A model generated the notes under the pieces. The model saw only the letters and a list, made by a program, of their open reading frames with translations. It searched no databases and was not told where the DNA came from. Shown piece after piece: positions 1 through 10,865 of a DNA stretch of 64,000 bases. The first letter of the stretch is position 1. Every line of letters begins with the position of its first letter. The stretch comes from Sisyra terminalis (taxonomy: Eukaryota > Arthropoda > Insecta > Neuroptera > Sisyridae): assembly GCA_958496175.1 (NCBI GenBank), contig OY292276.1, forward strand, positions 24,570,001 through 24,634,000, in the 5' to 3' direction. Position numbers and translations under genes: made by a program.

Positions 1-97
1 AGTGAACTGCTTTAGAATTTTCACAAATGCTTTAGCATTAAATAACAAACATTCTGCTAAATTTTTAGTTGCCTGCCAAACTGAAAACAAGACTTCT

Positions 98-905
98 AGA
101 AGCCGAGTGGTCTAGGTGGCCGCTCCGAAACTGGTAGGTGCTGGGTTCGAATCTCGTAACTAGCGATGTTTTAATATATTCTCTATTTACAGAAAAAAAA
201 TTTAATAACCCTAAAGTTGCTAAAGATTTTAACTGTTATAAATAGTGTCCAACCGAAACCGAAACTCCTATATAAGGTCATGTTTTCGTAGAAAAAAAAA
301 ATTAAACATAATTAGTCAGTCTTTACTTTTAAACTCTATAGGTATTCATTAATCATTTAGTTCTTGATATTTGAGCTAATCATCAACATTACATATTATT
401 ATCATCATTTCTTATTTTAAATAAATTATTTATACTGAAATAAGGGGTTGATTTGAAAAAAATGCACCTAATATTTATTTTTAATATTAGTTACGAATAA
501 CGTAAAATAGTTACAAATCAAAATTACTTTTTACCTAATATGTTTAGGTACACAAATTAGAAAGTACTCTTTCTTATATCTCAAAACCAAAATAGTTTCT
601 TCTAAATTGTGATCAGTTTACTTTCAAACTGAAAAAAATATTAAAGATAATATTAAACAAAATTTTAGTTAACTTATAGTTATCAGTGTTCATAATTGAA
701 GAATCAAATAATAAGTGAAAAATAATAATTTTTTAACGTTTTTATCTCACGAATTTAGTTTCGGTTTCGGTCGAAGTTTCAGCTTGACGGCAGTCGAAAC
801 CGAAATTAAGCTGAAACTCGTTTTTTGGCCGAAACTAGGCTGAAACCGAAACCGAAAGTTCAGTCGGACACTAGTTATAAATTGACCATAAATAAGAATT
901 ACAAA
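98..905 (+). repeat. tRNA-derived SINE, split by a hAT MITE
   Basis: The head at about 98-172 resembles a Leu/Ser-type tRNA: GCCGAGTGGTC (box A) and GGGTTCGAATC (box B). The body has the family hallmark of a 'CCTAAAGTTGCTAAAG' segment followed by 'AACTGTTATAAA'. The tail resumes at 874 after a 631-bp insertion and reads 'GTTATAAATTGACCATAAAT', matching the usual SINE end. This is one of about twelve copies in the window. Confidence 0.85.
243..873. mobile_element. hAT-type MITE with perfect 8-bp TSD
   Basis: The ends are inverted repeats, TAGTGTCCAACCGAA on the left and ..CAGTCGGACACTA on the right. They are flanked by a perfect 8-bp duplication, GTTATAAA at 235-242 and 874-881. The subterminal regions are rich in CCGAAACCGAAA in both orientations (for example 750-870). 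There is no transposase ORF. An 8-bp TSD and TAG..CTA ends fit the hAT superfamily. A fragment with the same CGAAACCGAAAG motif occurs near 22110-22160. Confidence 0.85.
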
Positions 906-1107
906 TTTTAATTTCTTTGTAGAAGTCTTCAAAATAGATGCTTTATAAAGCCTAATGCGTAATGTGTAAAATCAAAGTATTTTTAAATTGCAATAACTTT
1001 TTAACGACTTAGTGAACTGCTTTAGAATTTTCACAGGTGCTTTAGCATTAAACAAGAAACATTCTGCTAAATTTTTAGTTGCCTGCCAAACTGAAAACAA
1101 GACTTCT

Positions 1108-1270
1108 AGAAGCCGAGTGGTCTAGGTGACCGCTCCAAAACTAGTAGGTAGTGATTTCGATCGTCGTATTTTGCAAATTTTCAATATTTCTCGATACGGA
1201 TTTAATTAACCTTAGAATCGCTTAGTGATCTTAGTAGTTGTAAAGCAACGGTAAATAACAAGTAAAAAAA
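1108..1270 (+). repeat. tRNA-derived SINE
   Basis: The head GCCGAGTGGTCTAGGTGACC is followed by the family body: '..TTTTCAATATTTCTCGATACGG', then 'AGAATCGCTTAGTGATCTT', then 'AAAGCAACGGTAAATAACAA'. Box B is degraded (ATTTCGATC). It is uninterrupted, unlike the copy at 98-905. Confidence 0.85.
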
Positions 1271-2440
1271 TGCTTGACAGTTTAAGGGTTTTTTTTTTTT
1301 TTTTGAGAAAAGTTGTAGATAGTAGGTCTAAGAATTTGTAACACTCAATGTTTTAAGAGATATTACTTTGGATTTGAGTAAAATTATTAAAAACTTTCAT
1401 AAGGTTTATGAGTAATAAAAAGTACGTTAATATAACTTCAACTTATTAAATTATTGTTAGATAAACTTTCACTTACAAAAGAATAAATCTCCGAGTTGCA
1501 ATCTAGAAGTTTTGCAATTGAGTGTTAAGGAAGGAGCGTATAAGATTTATAAGTCTTTTTCAAGTTATATTGCGCTTATTGTCAAGTTCAACTATGTTCA
1601 CGAGAGGAAAGAAGTGATTTTAATATATGTGTATTATTCCCTTATCCCGATGGAAAAAGGGTAACATTATTCAAAGAAGATAAACCTAAACAAACACGAC
1701 GACAGGGGGGATGCGATGATCGAAAACGAGATAGCTTGTGATTTGTAATAATAATAAATAATTTAAGCCAAAAGTACATAGTATATAGCATCGTATAAGA
1801 TGGGAAGATGGGGAGATGAGTATATATGAGGTCGTATTTATGGAAGCGAGCAACATTTGAAGCTCAAATGTGGCGATAAAAGGAGAGACTTGTGAACAGG
1901 AGGGTCGAGGCGAAGAGGTATTATGTGTGTTTGGATCAGAAAAGAGATCTTTAGTGTTGAAACGTGGGAGTTTACATTCCATGCCTAATTGATCAGCCGC
2001 TTAACTGGTTTTTGTGCTTCACGCCACTGAACTTGGTCGCTCCACGTTGTTTTACATAGGCACTAAAACGTTACAATCTCTTTCGTCTCCACACAAGCAC
2101 ACGCTTTTGTATTTGTAACGCCACAATAATCATTTTTCATTTCACTTTTCGTCTATACTCTCTATACACGATACTCATTTAAGTCGAAACGGGAATTCGT
2201 AATAAATTACTCGGGGAATTGAAACAAAGATAAATTCCGTTTTGTCATCGCCCGTCTCCGTTAAGGTGACAATAAAATATAATCTCTTCATAAAAACGTA
2301 TTTACCTAAATCTCTATAATCAAACATTTAATTCCCAGATCAATTATTTCTACTCAAATACGACTACGAATTTATATTTATCGTTTTTCATTTAAAATCT
2401 CCAATTTGTCAAGCATTAATAAATTTTATTTCTGCAACAG
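1271..2440. other. Non-coding stretch, nothing recognised
   Basis: AT-rich sequence with a poly-T run near 1290-1305. A locally more GC-balanced part (about 1560-2120) has short open frames on both strands but no recognisable protein, no codon pattern and no splice structure. Confidence 0.4.
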
Positions 2441-3402
2441 ATTCTAAATGAATAAATCCAGAACTTTAATTTCTCCGAATATTTTAGTTTGATTCTTCCA
2501 AAGGAAATTATATTCAAATATTCAAAGTGTTCAACATGTAAGCGAAGACATAAAGAGATACACATAAAACGGGACGAGATTCGACCGTAAACAAGTTGAC
2601 GCCAAATATTATTTTTTTTTAAAAAACCGAATGCCAAAAAATTGCTCATGAATTGCTCGTTCGAAATACACAATTGCTCCACTGCTATCATTAATCATTA
2701 ACTAATTAATCGTAATTAAAAAACGAAAATTTAATTCCCGATTATCTCTAATTATATGGACTTATTTTTATTGTAATTGATGCCAAAAAATTGCTCATCC
2801 TTTTTTCTATTTTATCCTTTTTTTTATTTTATAATTAAGCCGACAATATAAGTTTGTTTACATGGATGTGTACACATGTAACCTAATAAGTCACTATGGC
2901 TTGTCCTTATAAAAGCGGCAAGCAAATTGTCGCGCGACGATGACGTCACAATTATTACTCGCAGGCTTAAAGCCGTATAATATTTATTTATTTTATTGAT
3001 TAATTAAAAACGATTTTATGAACAAAAAATTCATCATTATTATCAGAAAAAAGGATGAGCAATTTTTTGACACCAATTACAATAAAAATAAGTCCATATA
3101 ATTAGAGATAATCGGGAATTAAATTTTCGTTTTTTAATTACGATTAATTAATTAATGATAGCAGAGGAGCAATTGTGTATTTCGTAGGAGCAATTCATGA
3201 GCAATTTTTTGGCATTCGGTTTTTAAAAAAAAAATAATATTTGGCGTCAACTTGTTTACGGTATTCTAAATAAATGAATCCCGAACTTTAATTTCTCCGA
3301 ATATTTTATTTTGATTCTGTTCTTCCAAAGGAAATTTCATTCAAAGTGTTCAACATGTAAGCGAAGACATAAAGAGATACACATAAAACGGGACGAGATT
3401 CG
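2441..3402. mobile_element. Foldback element within 140-bp direct repeats
   Basis: A 677-bp element (2585-3261) has terminal inverted repeats of about 220 bp that begin CCGTAAACAAGTTGACG on both outer ends. The arms are 2585-2810 and 3045-3261. It is bracketed by a direct repeat of about 140 bp (2441-2583 and 3263-3402) with the same orientation and high identity. The unique centre (2811-3044) has a TATA-like CTTATAAAAG near 2908 and a TGACGTCA palindrome near 2941. No coding capacity is seen. The class is uncertain. Confidence 0.8.
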
Positions 3403-3654
3403 TCTTGAGACCATAAATAAACTACATACGGCAATCTTACTACTTTAAACCCCCATCTCCTTTTTGTAAAACAAAATTATTTCTTTTTTGTAAATAGAAA
3501 TAAGAAAAATAAAGAAAGTAGACTCCTCTCCATTTTTTTTCTGATTTCTAGGGGTCCACTTGTGAATTCTTCTGGGCTTTGCCCCAGGAGGGCTATAGTG
3601 CCATGTCATTGTTCCTTCGATTTTTGACAAACTCCAGTTCGTCTAACTTTCTCC

Positions 3655-4330
3655 TAAGATAAATTTAAGCAGGGAGCCAATGGACCTTTATGGATGTTCC
3701 CCAGCTCATGTCCACGTAGTCTTGCCCAGAAGCTAAGGTGTCTACCGGCCAAAGCTGATTTTTTTTCCCTTTGTTCCTCTGCGCTGCGTCCTAAAGGACT
3801 ATTGCACCCCAGTTTGTTTTCAGTTTCAATTGGTCAGGTCTGCTTCTGATGTGAATCTCAGCAGACCGTCAAGTGAATATCTGTGTATGTTTCCCAGCTC
3901 ATGTCCGGGTGGACCAAGCGAGTGTAGACGACTTTGAGTCATGGTTGGGCAGTCAAATAGTACGTGGGAAGCAGTTTTATCTTCCACGCCGTATTTCCTG
4001 CAAGCTGCTAACTCTGTGTTCTTCCCTATAGTTTGAAGATGTTTTCTCAAATTGCAGTGTCCTGTTAATAGGCCTACCAGCGTTTTGATTTCCTTCCTTC
4101 TTAGACCAAAGCTGGATAGTCAAACATGATTCTCTTTCTCCTTTTTTGCATACACGTAATTCAGTATTTATGTCTTTAGGATTTGAGATAAACAATTTTT
4201 ACTATGTTTCTTTAGATGTGGAAATGTTTCCTCAGACAGTGCCTTATTACCAGGTCCACTAATTTTAATTTCCTTCCATCCCAAGTTTAGAAATTTTTGG
4301 TTGTGTTTTCTCAAAGATTCCTTTAAAAAC
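3655..4330 (-). pseudogene. Non-LTR retrotransposon 3' end (RNase H tail), two pieces
   Basis: On the minus strand, about 4120 down to a TGA at 3826-3828 encodes a reverse-transcriptase C-terminal region with LLTGHCNLRKHL, a cysteine (AACRKYG) and ETASHVL-like 'KTASHVLFDCP'. This is typical of the RNase H tail of jockey/CR1-like LINEs. A more degraded RNase H part extends to about 4330 with frame breaks. Downstream, about 3760-3825 resembles a LINE 3' UTR (GGGTGCAATAGTCCTTTAGG). A second short copy of the same C-terminus (RGHELGNIHKGP) lies at about 3672-3742, so two 3' ends sit in tandem. Confidence 0.75.
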
Positions 4331-5153
4331 TTTCCTCATGATTATTTGTTCCAGAATTAGGCATATTTGTTCATTCAATTCATTCAGCTACGCGATTTAT
4401 TGTTGTACATATCAAAATGGTTAGACTAGTTCTGGGCACATAAATGGAACTCTCCTCTGGATCTTGTCTTGAATTTGCGACTTAGTTGTACTAAGATTCT
4501 AATCTCGTATCAATTTCGAGACTAAACGATTTAAATTTGGTTTGACTTATAGCGTTTCAAAATGTAGGATTATGGAAATAGCGAAATGAAATTCAATTTG
4601 ATTTTGATACAATTTACCAACATTTTATGAAGCTATTATTTAAATGTAAAAGATACTGTTTCAAAATTGATTTCGAGAGTTATAATAGTTATCTCATTTT
4701 GTCTCAATCTAGCATGGTAGTCTCGTCTCGTATGCACTTTTACATAATAAAGGAAATTGCTCATCTCCGTAATAATAATATCAATTAAATTTCGAAATTT
4801 ATTCGAGAGCAATCCTTTTGAACAACTATATTTCTCAAAACATGTTTTTGGCCAAGCAACTGTCCTAATTAAGAATTTAACTCAGCATTGCTTTCAATCT
4901 TACTGGCTTGACAATTTTTACTGGATGGCTTCAATACAGTGGGATTCCTCGGTGTCTCACATAAATTAAAATGATTATAAAAACCAACAAAACATTATAA
5001 TACCTAATAGACTAAGGGCCAATTTTTTTCACATCTAGCTAGTGACATTTATCTTCCAGATAACATTGTATCCAGAGAATAGAGAAAACATGTGTATAGT
5101 CTGTCAATTTTTCTTACTAAAGAATTAATAAAGTAAAGTAGTAATTTAGAAAT

Positions 5154-5196
<43 letters not shown>

Positions 5197-5343
5197 CCGT
5201 AACAAATCTTTAGGCCTTTTCTAATGAAGTATAAATTTTATTAAGTACCTCTAGAGTTAGAAGCACTTTTAATTTATTTTATATCAAAGTTGTTTGAATT
5301 TTTTTAAGTTCTTCAAATTTATTTAAAATAGAAAAGATGATTG
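4331..5343. other. Non-coding stretch with a TA microsatellite
   Basis: No gene is recognised. It contains a (TA)n tract at 5156-5184 and otherwise unremarkable AT-rich sequence. Confidence 0.4.
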
Positions 5344-5500
5344 AGCCTACTAGTAACCACGTGGTCAAGGTGGCCGTTGGGACACTGAATTTTGTATCAA
5401 GCAAATTTTCGATATTTTCGCATTAAGAAATTTTAAACCCCTAGAGTCACTAAAGATCTTGATAGTTACAAAGCGACGGTAAATAACAATAAAATAAACT
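5344..5500 (+). repeat. tRNA-derived SINE (degraded head)
   Basis: The head is CCACGTGGTCAAGGTGGCCG. The body is 'CCCTAGAGTCACTAAAGATC', then TTGATAGTTACAAAGCGACG, then GTAAATAACAATAAAA. Box B is lost. Confidence 0.8.
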
Positions 5501-8030
5501 GATCAAAGACATTAATTTTTCAATTGATAAAGTAATTGTTGAGAAAAAAAGCTATATACAGTGACATTATAATTCAACTAATACTTCTGAGATTTATATA
5601 GTATGAAATTTATTCATGAATCTTTTATTAATTCTTTACAAAACTTGTTCAATTTTCAGCTTGATTAATCAAAACATTCAAGTAAAAATTTCTTTTTAAA
5701 TTTGATTTCAAAAAATAAAAAAAAAACTAGTCAAATCGACCAAGTAGAATCAATTCAAATTGTTCCATTAATTTTCAATAAAACGCTCCAGTTAACTGAT
5801 ACTTTAACTGTTCGTTTTTTGAGTCAAGTTTTATGTTTTTGGTTATAAAGTGTAGTATTATTTAAATTTTCTACAATGGGATCTTTGAACTCGATTTTTT
5901 TGCACACAAATTATTGATATTAGCAGGATAAATTGTTTTCAATTGCAAACTCAAGTCGTTTAGAGGTCACAAGAGCTTGGAAATCACAATCACTATGTAG
6001 AAACAATACTAAAGAATATTGAAGAAATAATGTTAAACATATATTAAGATTAGTAATTGTTTCTTTTTGTTTTATGTAAAAAAACGTTTTTTTATTTTAT
6101 GTATAGCTCAAATACATGGTCACACATAGTTCAAACACTATAAATGCGAATATGAGTTTGTTTGTTTGCTACGCTTTCACGTCTGAACTACTCAACCAAT
6201 CATTATGAATTTTTTTACATACATTGTCAGATATACATAAAAGAACATAAGATACCTCTCATCAAAGAAAATAATATTATTTTCGAAGACAAAATAATTG
6301 GCCAATATGATATAAACTCCAACTGAAACTAAGTGTACAAGTTATGCTTTTACGAAACATAGACGCACCTCAACTATGTAATGGAATAAAACTTCGGGTC
6401 ACACAATTAGAGTAGAATGTACTTTGTGCTACTAATTTAGCAGGAGTAGCAAAAGGGAAAGTGTTATCAAACCTCGAATCACGACAATCTCCATTGACCA
6501 TTTCAATTCAAAAGACTTCCGTTTCCAATCAAGCTTAGTTTTGTGGTTACCATTAATAAATTAATAAAGTGCAAGAACAAACATTACAGGGGTGCATTTT
6601 AGGAGTTGTAGGGGTGCATTTGTAAAAGTCATGATTTTCCCAAAGCCAACTATTTGTAGCCTGTTCGCGTATGTCCAATGCTCGGAATATGTACGTATTT
6701 GCGCCTAATGGAATATAGTACCTATAATAAAGTATACAGAAGCATCCTAGAAAAATATTCTTCTTTATACTCTTCTAAAGAAAAATTAATATCCTAATCA
6801 TTTTGAAAATACTTTAAGCTTTAACTTTTTAAAGTTTTAGTAATTAAAATTTTTTATATTTTATAGTGAGATATCTTATTAAAGCACGTTTTTCAATTTT
6901 TTAACTAAATTGCTGATGATCGTGGCCAGACCTTAACACTTAGTTAAGGACGTATGCTATCCATAGGAAAATAAGCTACCAGTTATTTGAAATCCAAACA
7001 AATTCTAAAATATCATTAAAACGAAATTTAGGGTATTGATTATCGGTTAATTATTCATAAATAAAAGCGCCGAAGATGCTAAGATTTTTGACAAAACACT
7101 GCGTAAAAATTGTGAATTATGTCTATCCCTATTAACTTATAAATAACCGATAATTAATTAATAATAATTAGGTATCTATATAATAATAACAGGGCAGTTG
7201 TACAAGAAAACAGAATATCCACAAAGTGAAACCAAAATCAATACTTACGTAAAAATCGAAAATAAAAAGTTTTTTGTAACTATTAAGTATAAATATTCTA
7301 TTTTATTCAAACATGAAAAGTAATAAATTTCAAAATATTTAACGTGCCAAACCAGCAAACCATAAATTTATCTAAAAATATAATATTTAAACTTCTGATC
7401 TTCAAAAAATAAAAATATAAGTATGTTTGCTTATAAAAATGTTCTTTTTAATTATATATTCTCAAGCCATTATTTTCTTAATAAAACAAACTAATTTTCT
7501 CATTCAATACATAAATAAACATCTATTACAAAAAATAAGTAACTAACTTATTCATATACCGATGATAATATTCAAAACTTTACCTTCAAGTGTAGATTCT
7601 AAAGAAAACACATATTAATTTAATAAAGAGCTTTAGTTACAAATAAATAATACAAAGTTGATTTCAACGTTTTGGAATTGTAAGGTTGTAATTTGAATAT
7701 AAATGTAACTTTGAATGGTATGAATATAAATAAATAATGTAAAATAATATCGTATAATTAATGTTTTTAATATATTAAGTGTTTATTATTTACACACCCA
7801 ATAAATATTAATGTAGGTAAATACATAAATAATTTAACACCATTTATAATTGAATGAAATCAATGGAAAGATAAAGCGTGACGTGGAAGTTATATCCTCA
7901 TCCTTTCCAATTAATTTTGTTCAAATATTATCTATGTAGTTCATTAAAAATAGAATTTTGAATATTAATATAATTTGAGGCGTTTTAATGGTGATAAGAT
8001 TCATGTACTAACTGAATCATATACATGTTT
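5501..8030. other. Gene-poor AT-rich stretch; Helitron-like piece near 6135-6330
   Basis: No coding region is recognised. At about 6137-6260 the sequence AAATGCGAATATGAGTTTG, then TTTGTTTGCTACGCTTTCAC, then GTCTGAACTACTCAACCAAT resembles a motif string common in non-autonomous Helitrons of insects (family knowledge, not searched). An imperfect hairpin of TTATCGGTTAATTAT-type arms lies at about 7036-7165. Confidence 0.35.
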
Positions 8031-8220
8031 TTAAAATAGACCGAGGAAGAATTTTGGCTCCCTTAGTTCATACGTATTTCTTCGAGTACATTTTTAAGTA
8101 TTTAAAGAATTTAAAAATATTTGACTTCTTACCAATTTTCTTGACTAATGATGAAAATAGGGGGCGGCGAATTTCCAAGCGGCCCCAAACAGCAAAATCG
8201 CACGCTACGCCACTAATTTC
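8031..8220 (+). repeat. Interspersed repeat ending GCAAAATCGCACGCTACGCCAC
   Basis: It matches 59130-59280: both share GTACATTTTTAAGT, TTTAAAAATATTTGACTT, CCAATTTTCT, GATGAAAATAGGG and GCAAAATCGCACGCTA. The end, read in reverse, is GTGGCGTAGCGTGCGATTTT. That resembles a DNA-transposon terminus of the CAGTGGCGTAGC type. The superfamily is not assigned with confidence. Confidence 0.6.
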
Positions 8221-9979
8221 TTCAAACAAATCATGCATTTAAAATACATATTTTTAAAATGTTCACTTTACTTTAAAATAAAGTAGGTACTTATGGCTAG
8301 TACCATATACAATGGAAGTTATTGTCGGGAAATATAAAAATATTATGTAACTTAAATTTAAATGAATTTTCCCTTAAATTGATACTTTTTGTATTTAATA
8401 ATCGCTGAAGTTGAGATTTATGATTCATTTTTTTAAATATATGTTTTTTTTTATAATTATTTAATTGGTAGTCAGTGCTGGTTAATGCCTAGAGACTAGC
8501 ATTGCACCTCTGCTCCCAAATATTTTTTGATACAGTTTTAAGAAAATCCAACTGAATATGTCATATTCTGATAGGAAAAAGATTCATTCTGTGTATTGTA
8601 TAGAAGGGAAACTTGGAAACAATTGAAATTCTGGGCTTATTGAAAAGAAAAATCGTTTACCCCAACTTAAAGAACCTTCTCAAGAATATTCTACACTAGA
8701 GAGGGAAAAACTACCCGGCGAGAAATTTAAAATTACCATTAGACAGAAAAAAATATTGTTGGTTTTTTAGAAACTTAAATAATAAAAATGCAGTAAACTT
8801 TTAACATCTTAAATGATTTTTAATAAGATCTAATCCTTCGATTATTCGGGAGAGTGTAAGTTGAGACGTATAGGGGGAAAATTAAAAAGAAAAAGCTAGC
8901 AATGTCGCTACTAATGTAATACATATAATCATATTATAGACGTGTATTTTGTAAACAACCCATACTAAATGCTAAAGGGAAATTATTTTCTATCAGCAAT
9001 ATCCATATAAAATTATTTTACTTCTTTTTAATTCTATTTTTTCGAACTATAATTGAGATAAGTTGTTATTGTTGATTGGTATTGATAAATTACTTAATCA
9101 TTGTTAACCATATCGAATCAAGATGCAATTTAATCGAGTATTTAGTTTTCATTAAACCTTAATTTAATTTCCAATACTTATTAGCAGTATCGACGTAACC
9201 TTAAGTAAATACAAAAGATTTCGATCTTCCGACAAAAAAATAAGAATTAAATCTTCTACAGGAGCAAAGCTACCAAAGTTACTTTGGAAAAGTATATATG
9301 TTTTTCTATATACAAGGCAAGTTACTTTTTAAAAAAGGATCCGAAAGTACTTTGGGTATCTAATAACTCTTAAAAAAGGAATTTAAACACGTATATTAAG
9401 TACTTTTTAAGATACTTAAAAATATACTAATTTAGTTATTTTAATACTTTGTATAGTATGTATGTGCTAATTTTCGTAACGTATTAGGTAAAGTTATTAA
9501 TTAATGAGGTAATGTATTTCTGCTCTTTATTAGTTTAAAAAATAGAAAGAATTTACGTCTAAACCGTTGTTAATACAACACACTTAAAAAACGATAAGCG
9601 ATTTGTATGAGAAGTATATATTTTGAATTTTATAGAACTAAGCAAAATAAAACGCTAAATGAATTAGAAAATTATATAAAAACATCAAAACATACTTACA
9701 TCAGCTAATTAAATAAAATAATTGAAATTTGGCAAAACAAAAATTACATTAGGTAAACTTTATTTTATACAACCAGGTAGTCAAGGACCCCATTTTATTC
9801 TTTGTTGTATAGTTTATTTTTATAAACTTTTTGAAAAAAAAATATCTTAGATCCCGAAAAATATCCAAGATATTTTTTTAAGTTACAAGATACAATTCTT
9901 TCTAAAAAGTATCTAAGGTACTAGTTATGTTTGCCAAAAAATAAAGGAACTAAGATATAGTAACTAAGATACTTTAAAG
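8221..9979. other. Repeat-rich non-coding stretch
   Basis: At 8590-8720 is a fragment (CCCCAACTTAAAGAACCTTC, then ACACTAGAGAGGG) that matches 22590-22650, a shared unidentified repeat. From about 9260 to 9979 motifs such as AAGTATCTTAGTTACTTT and their inverses recur. No gene was found. Confidence 0.4.
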
Positions 9980-10350
9980 CAGCGATTGAGGAACTTTTTT
10001 AACTATTACCCCAAATATTTTTGCGTAAGTCGATATTATCTCCCCCCATTTTGAAAAGAAGGCAATCAATGTAAATTTTAAATAAACATTATTTATTGAA
10101 TTAATTTACATTTACATATTTGTAGTATATGTAGTATAGGTACCAGAAAAATGATGTTGCTTCATGTTTGATATAATTACTTCAAAATTGGGACTTTTTT
10201 ATGAAAGAGCAATTTGAATACAGACTTTGGCGTTTATCGATTTTTCTGTTTATGTTTTAATTGAAATATTAGAAACATTTCTCTATTACTCAAAAAAAAA
10301 AATCATTTTAACCCCATTTGGAGTAATTTACCCCGGTTCCCCGACCGCTG
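9980..10350. mobile_element. hAT-type MITE, TSD CTTTAAAG
   Basis: The terminal inverted repeats are CAGCGATTGAGGAAC on the left and GTTCCCCGACCGCTG on the right (reverse CAGCGGTCGGGGAAC). They are followed inward by TTACCCCAAAT-like inverted sequence. The 8-bp duplication CTTTAAAG at 9972-9979 and 10351-10358 is perfect. Joining the flanks gives a palindromic target, ACTAAGATACTTTAAAGTAT. No transposase is encoded. Open frames across 10227-10732 overlap this element and its flank and are not taken as genes. Confidence 0.85.
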
Positions 10351-10865
10351 CTTTAAAGTATCTAAGTTACTACAAAGTAACTAAGATACTTTTCTCTGAT
10401 AGCTCTGTGTATTCAGGAGTACGAAGAAATACTTCCTATGATATTTACAAAATAGAAATTATAATTTTTTTTATCAATACTAAAGTTTCAAATAATTCCT
10501 TCATTTTGAGGAATTGAGTTCTTCAAAATTCACAGGAAATTTGAAACTTATTGATAAGTCATATAAACTTATAAGATCGCTAAGTAACTTCAGTTTAAAT
10601 ACAAACCGAGTTAATTTCATTTCGATTATGTCCACGAATATGAACGAAATTCAAAGATCACCAACGCCACCAACGCCCCATGCTATCAAAGTGATAAGTA
10701 AATATTTGTGCGGCAATCGTCGCTTAGTGTAAATATATAGTAGTCCTAGTGTCTTAATTATAGAAAAACGTTTAAGTTTAAGTGTGGATAAACAAACATA
10801 AAATATAATTATTAGATAAATTAATCGTTCAAAACTATAATTTTTGTAAAATGTTACACTATCTA

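Larger units (their letters stand above)
1..1160 (+). repeat. Direct duplication carrying SINE heads
   Basis: Positions 1-149 recur at 1011-1159 with only a few mismatches (offset 1010). Each copy has about 95 bp of flank followed by a tRNA-derived SINE head. Removing the 639 bp gained by the hAT MITE insertion (243-873 plus one 8-bp duplication) leaves the copies about 371 bp apart, so this was probably a short tandem duplication before the MITE inserted. The first copy may start before the window. Confidence 0.85.

Noticed and set aside
98..172. tRNA-like heads of SINE copies as functional tRNA genes
   Set aside because: They lack a paired acceptor stem and proper anticodon arm and continue into the SINE body.
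8054..8242. A 62-codon plus-strand frame
   Set aside because: It lies inside the interspersed repeat also found at 59130, so it is repeat sequence, not a gene.
10227..10732. Two consecutive plus-strand frames of 96 and 72 codons
   Set aside because: They overlap the hAT MITE end and its flank, and have no recognisable protein features.
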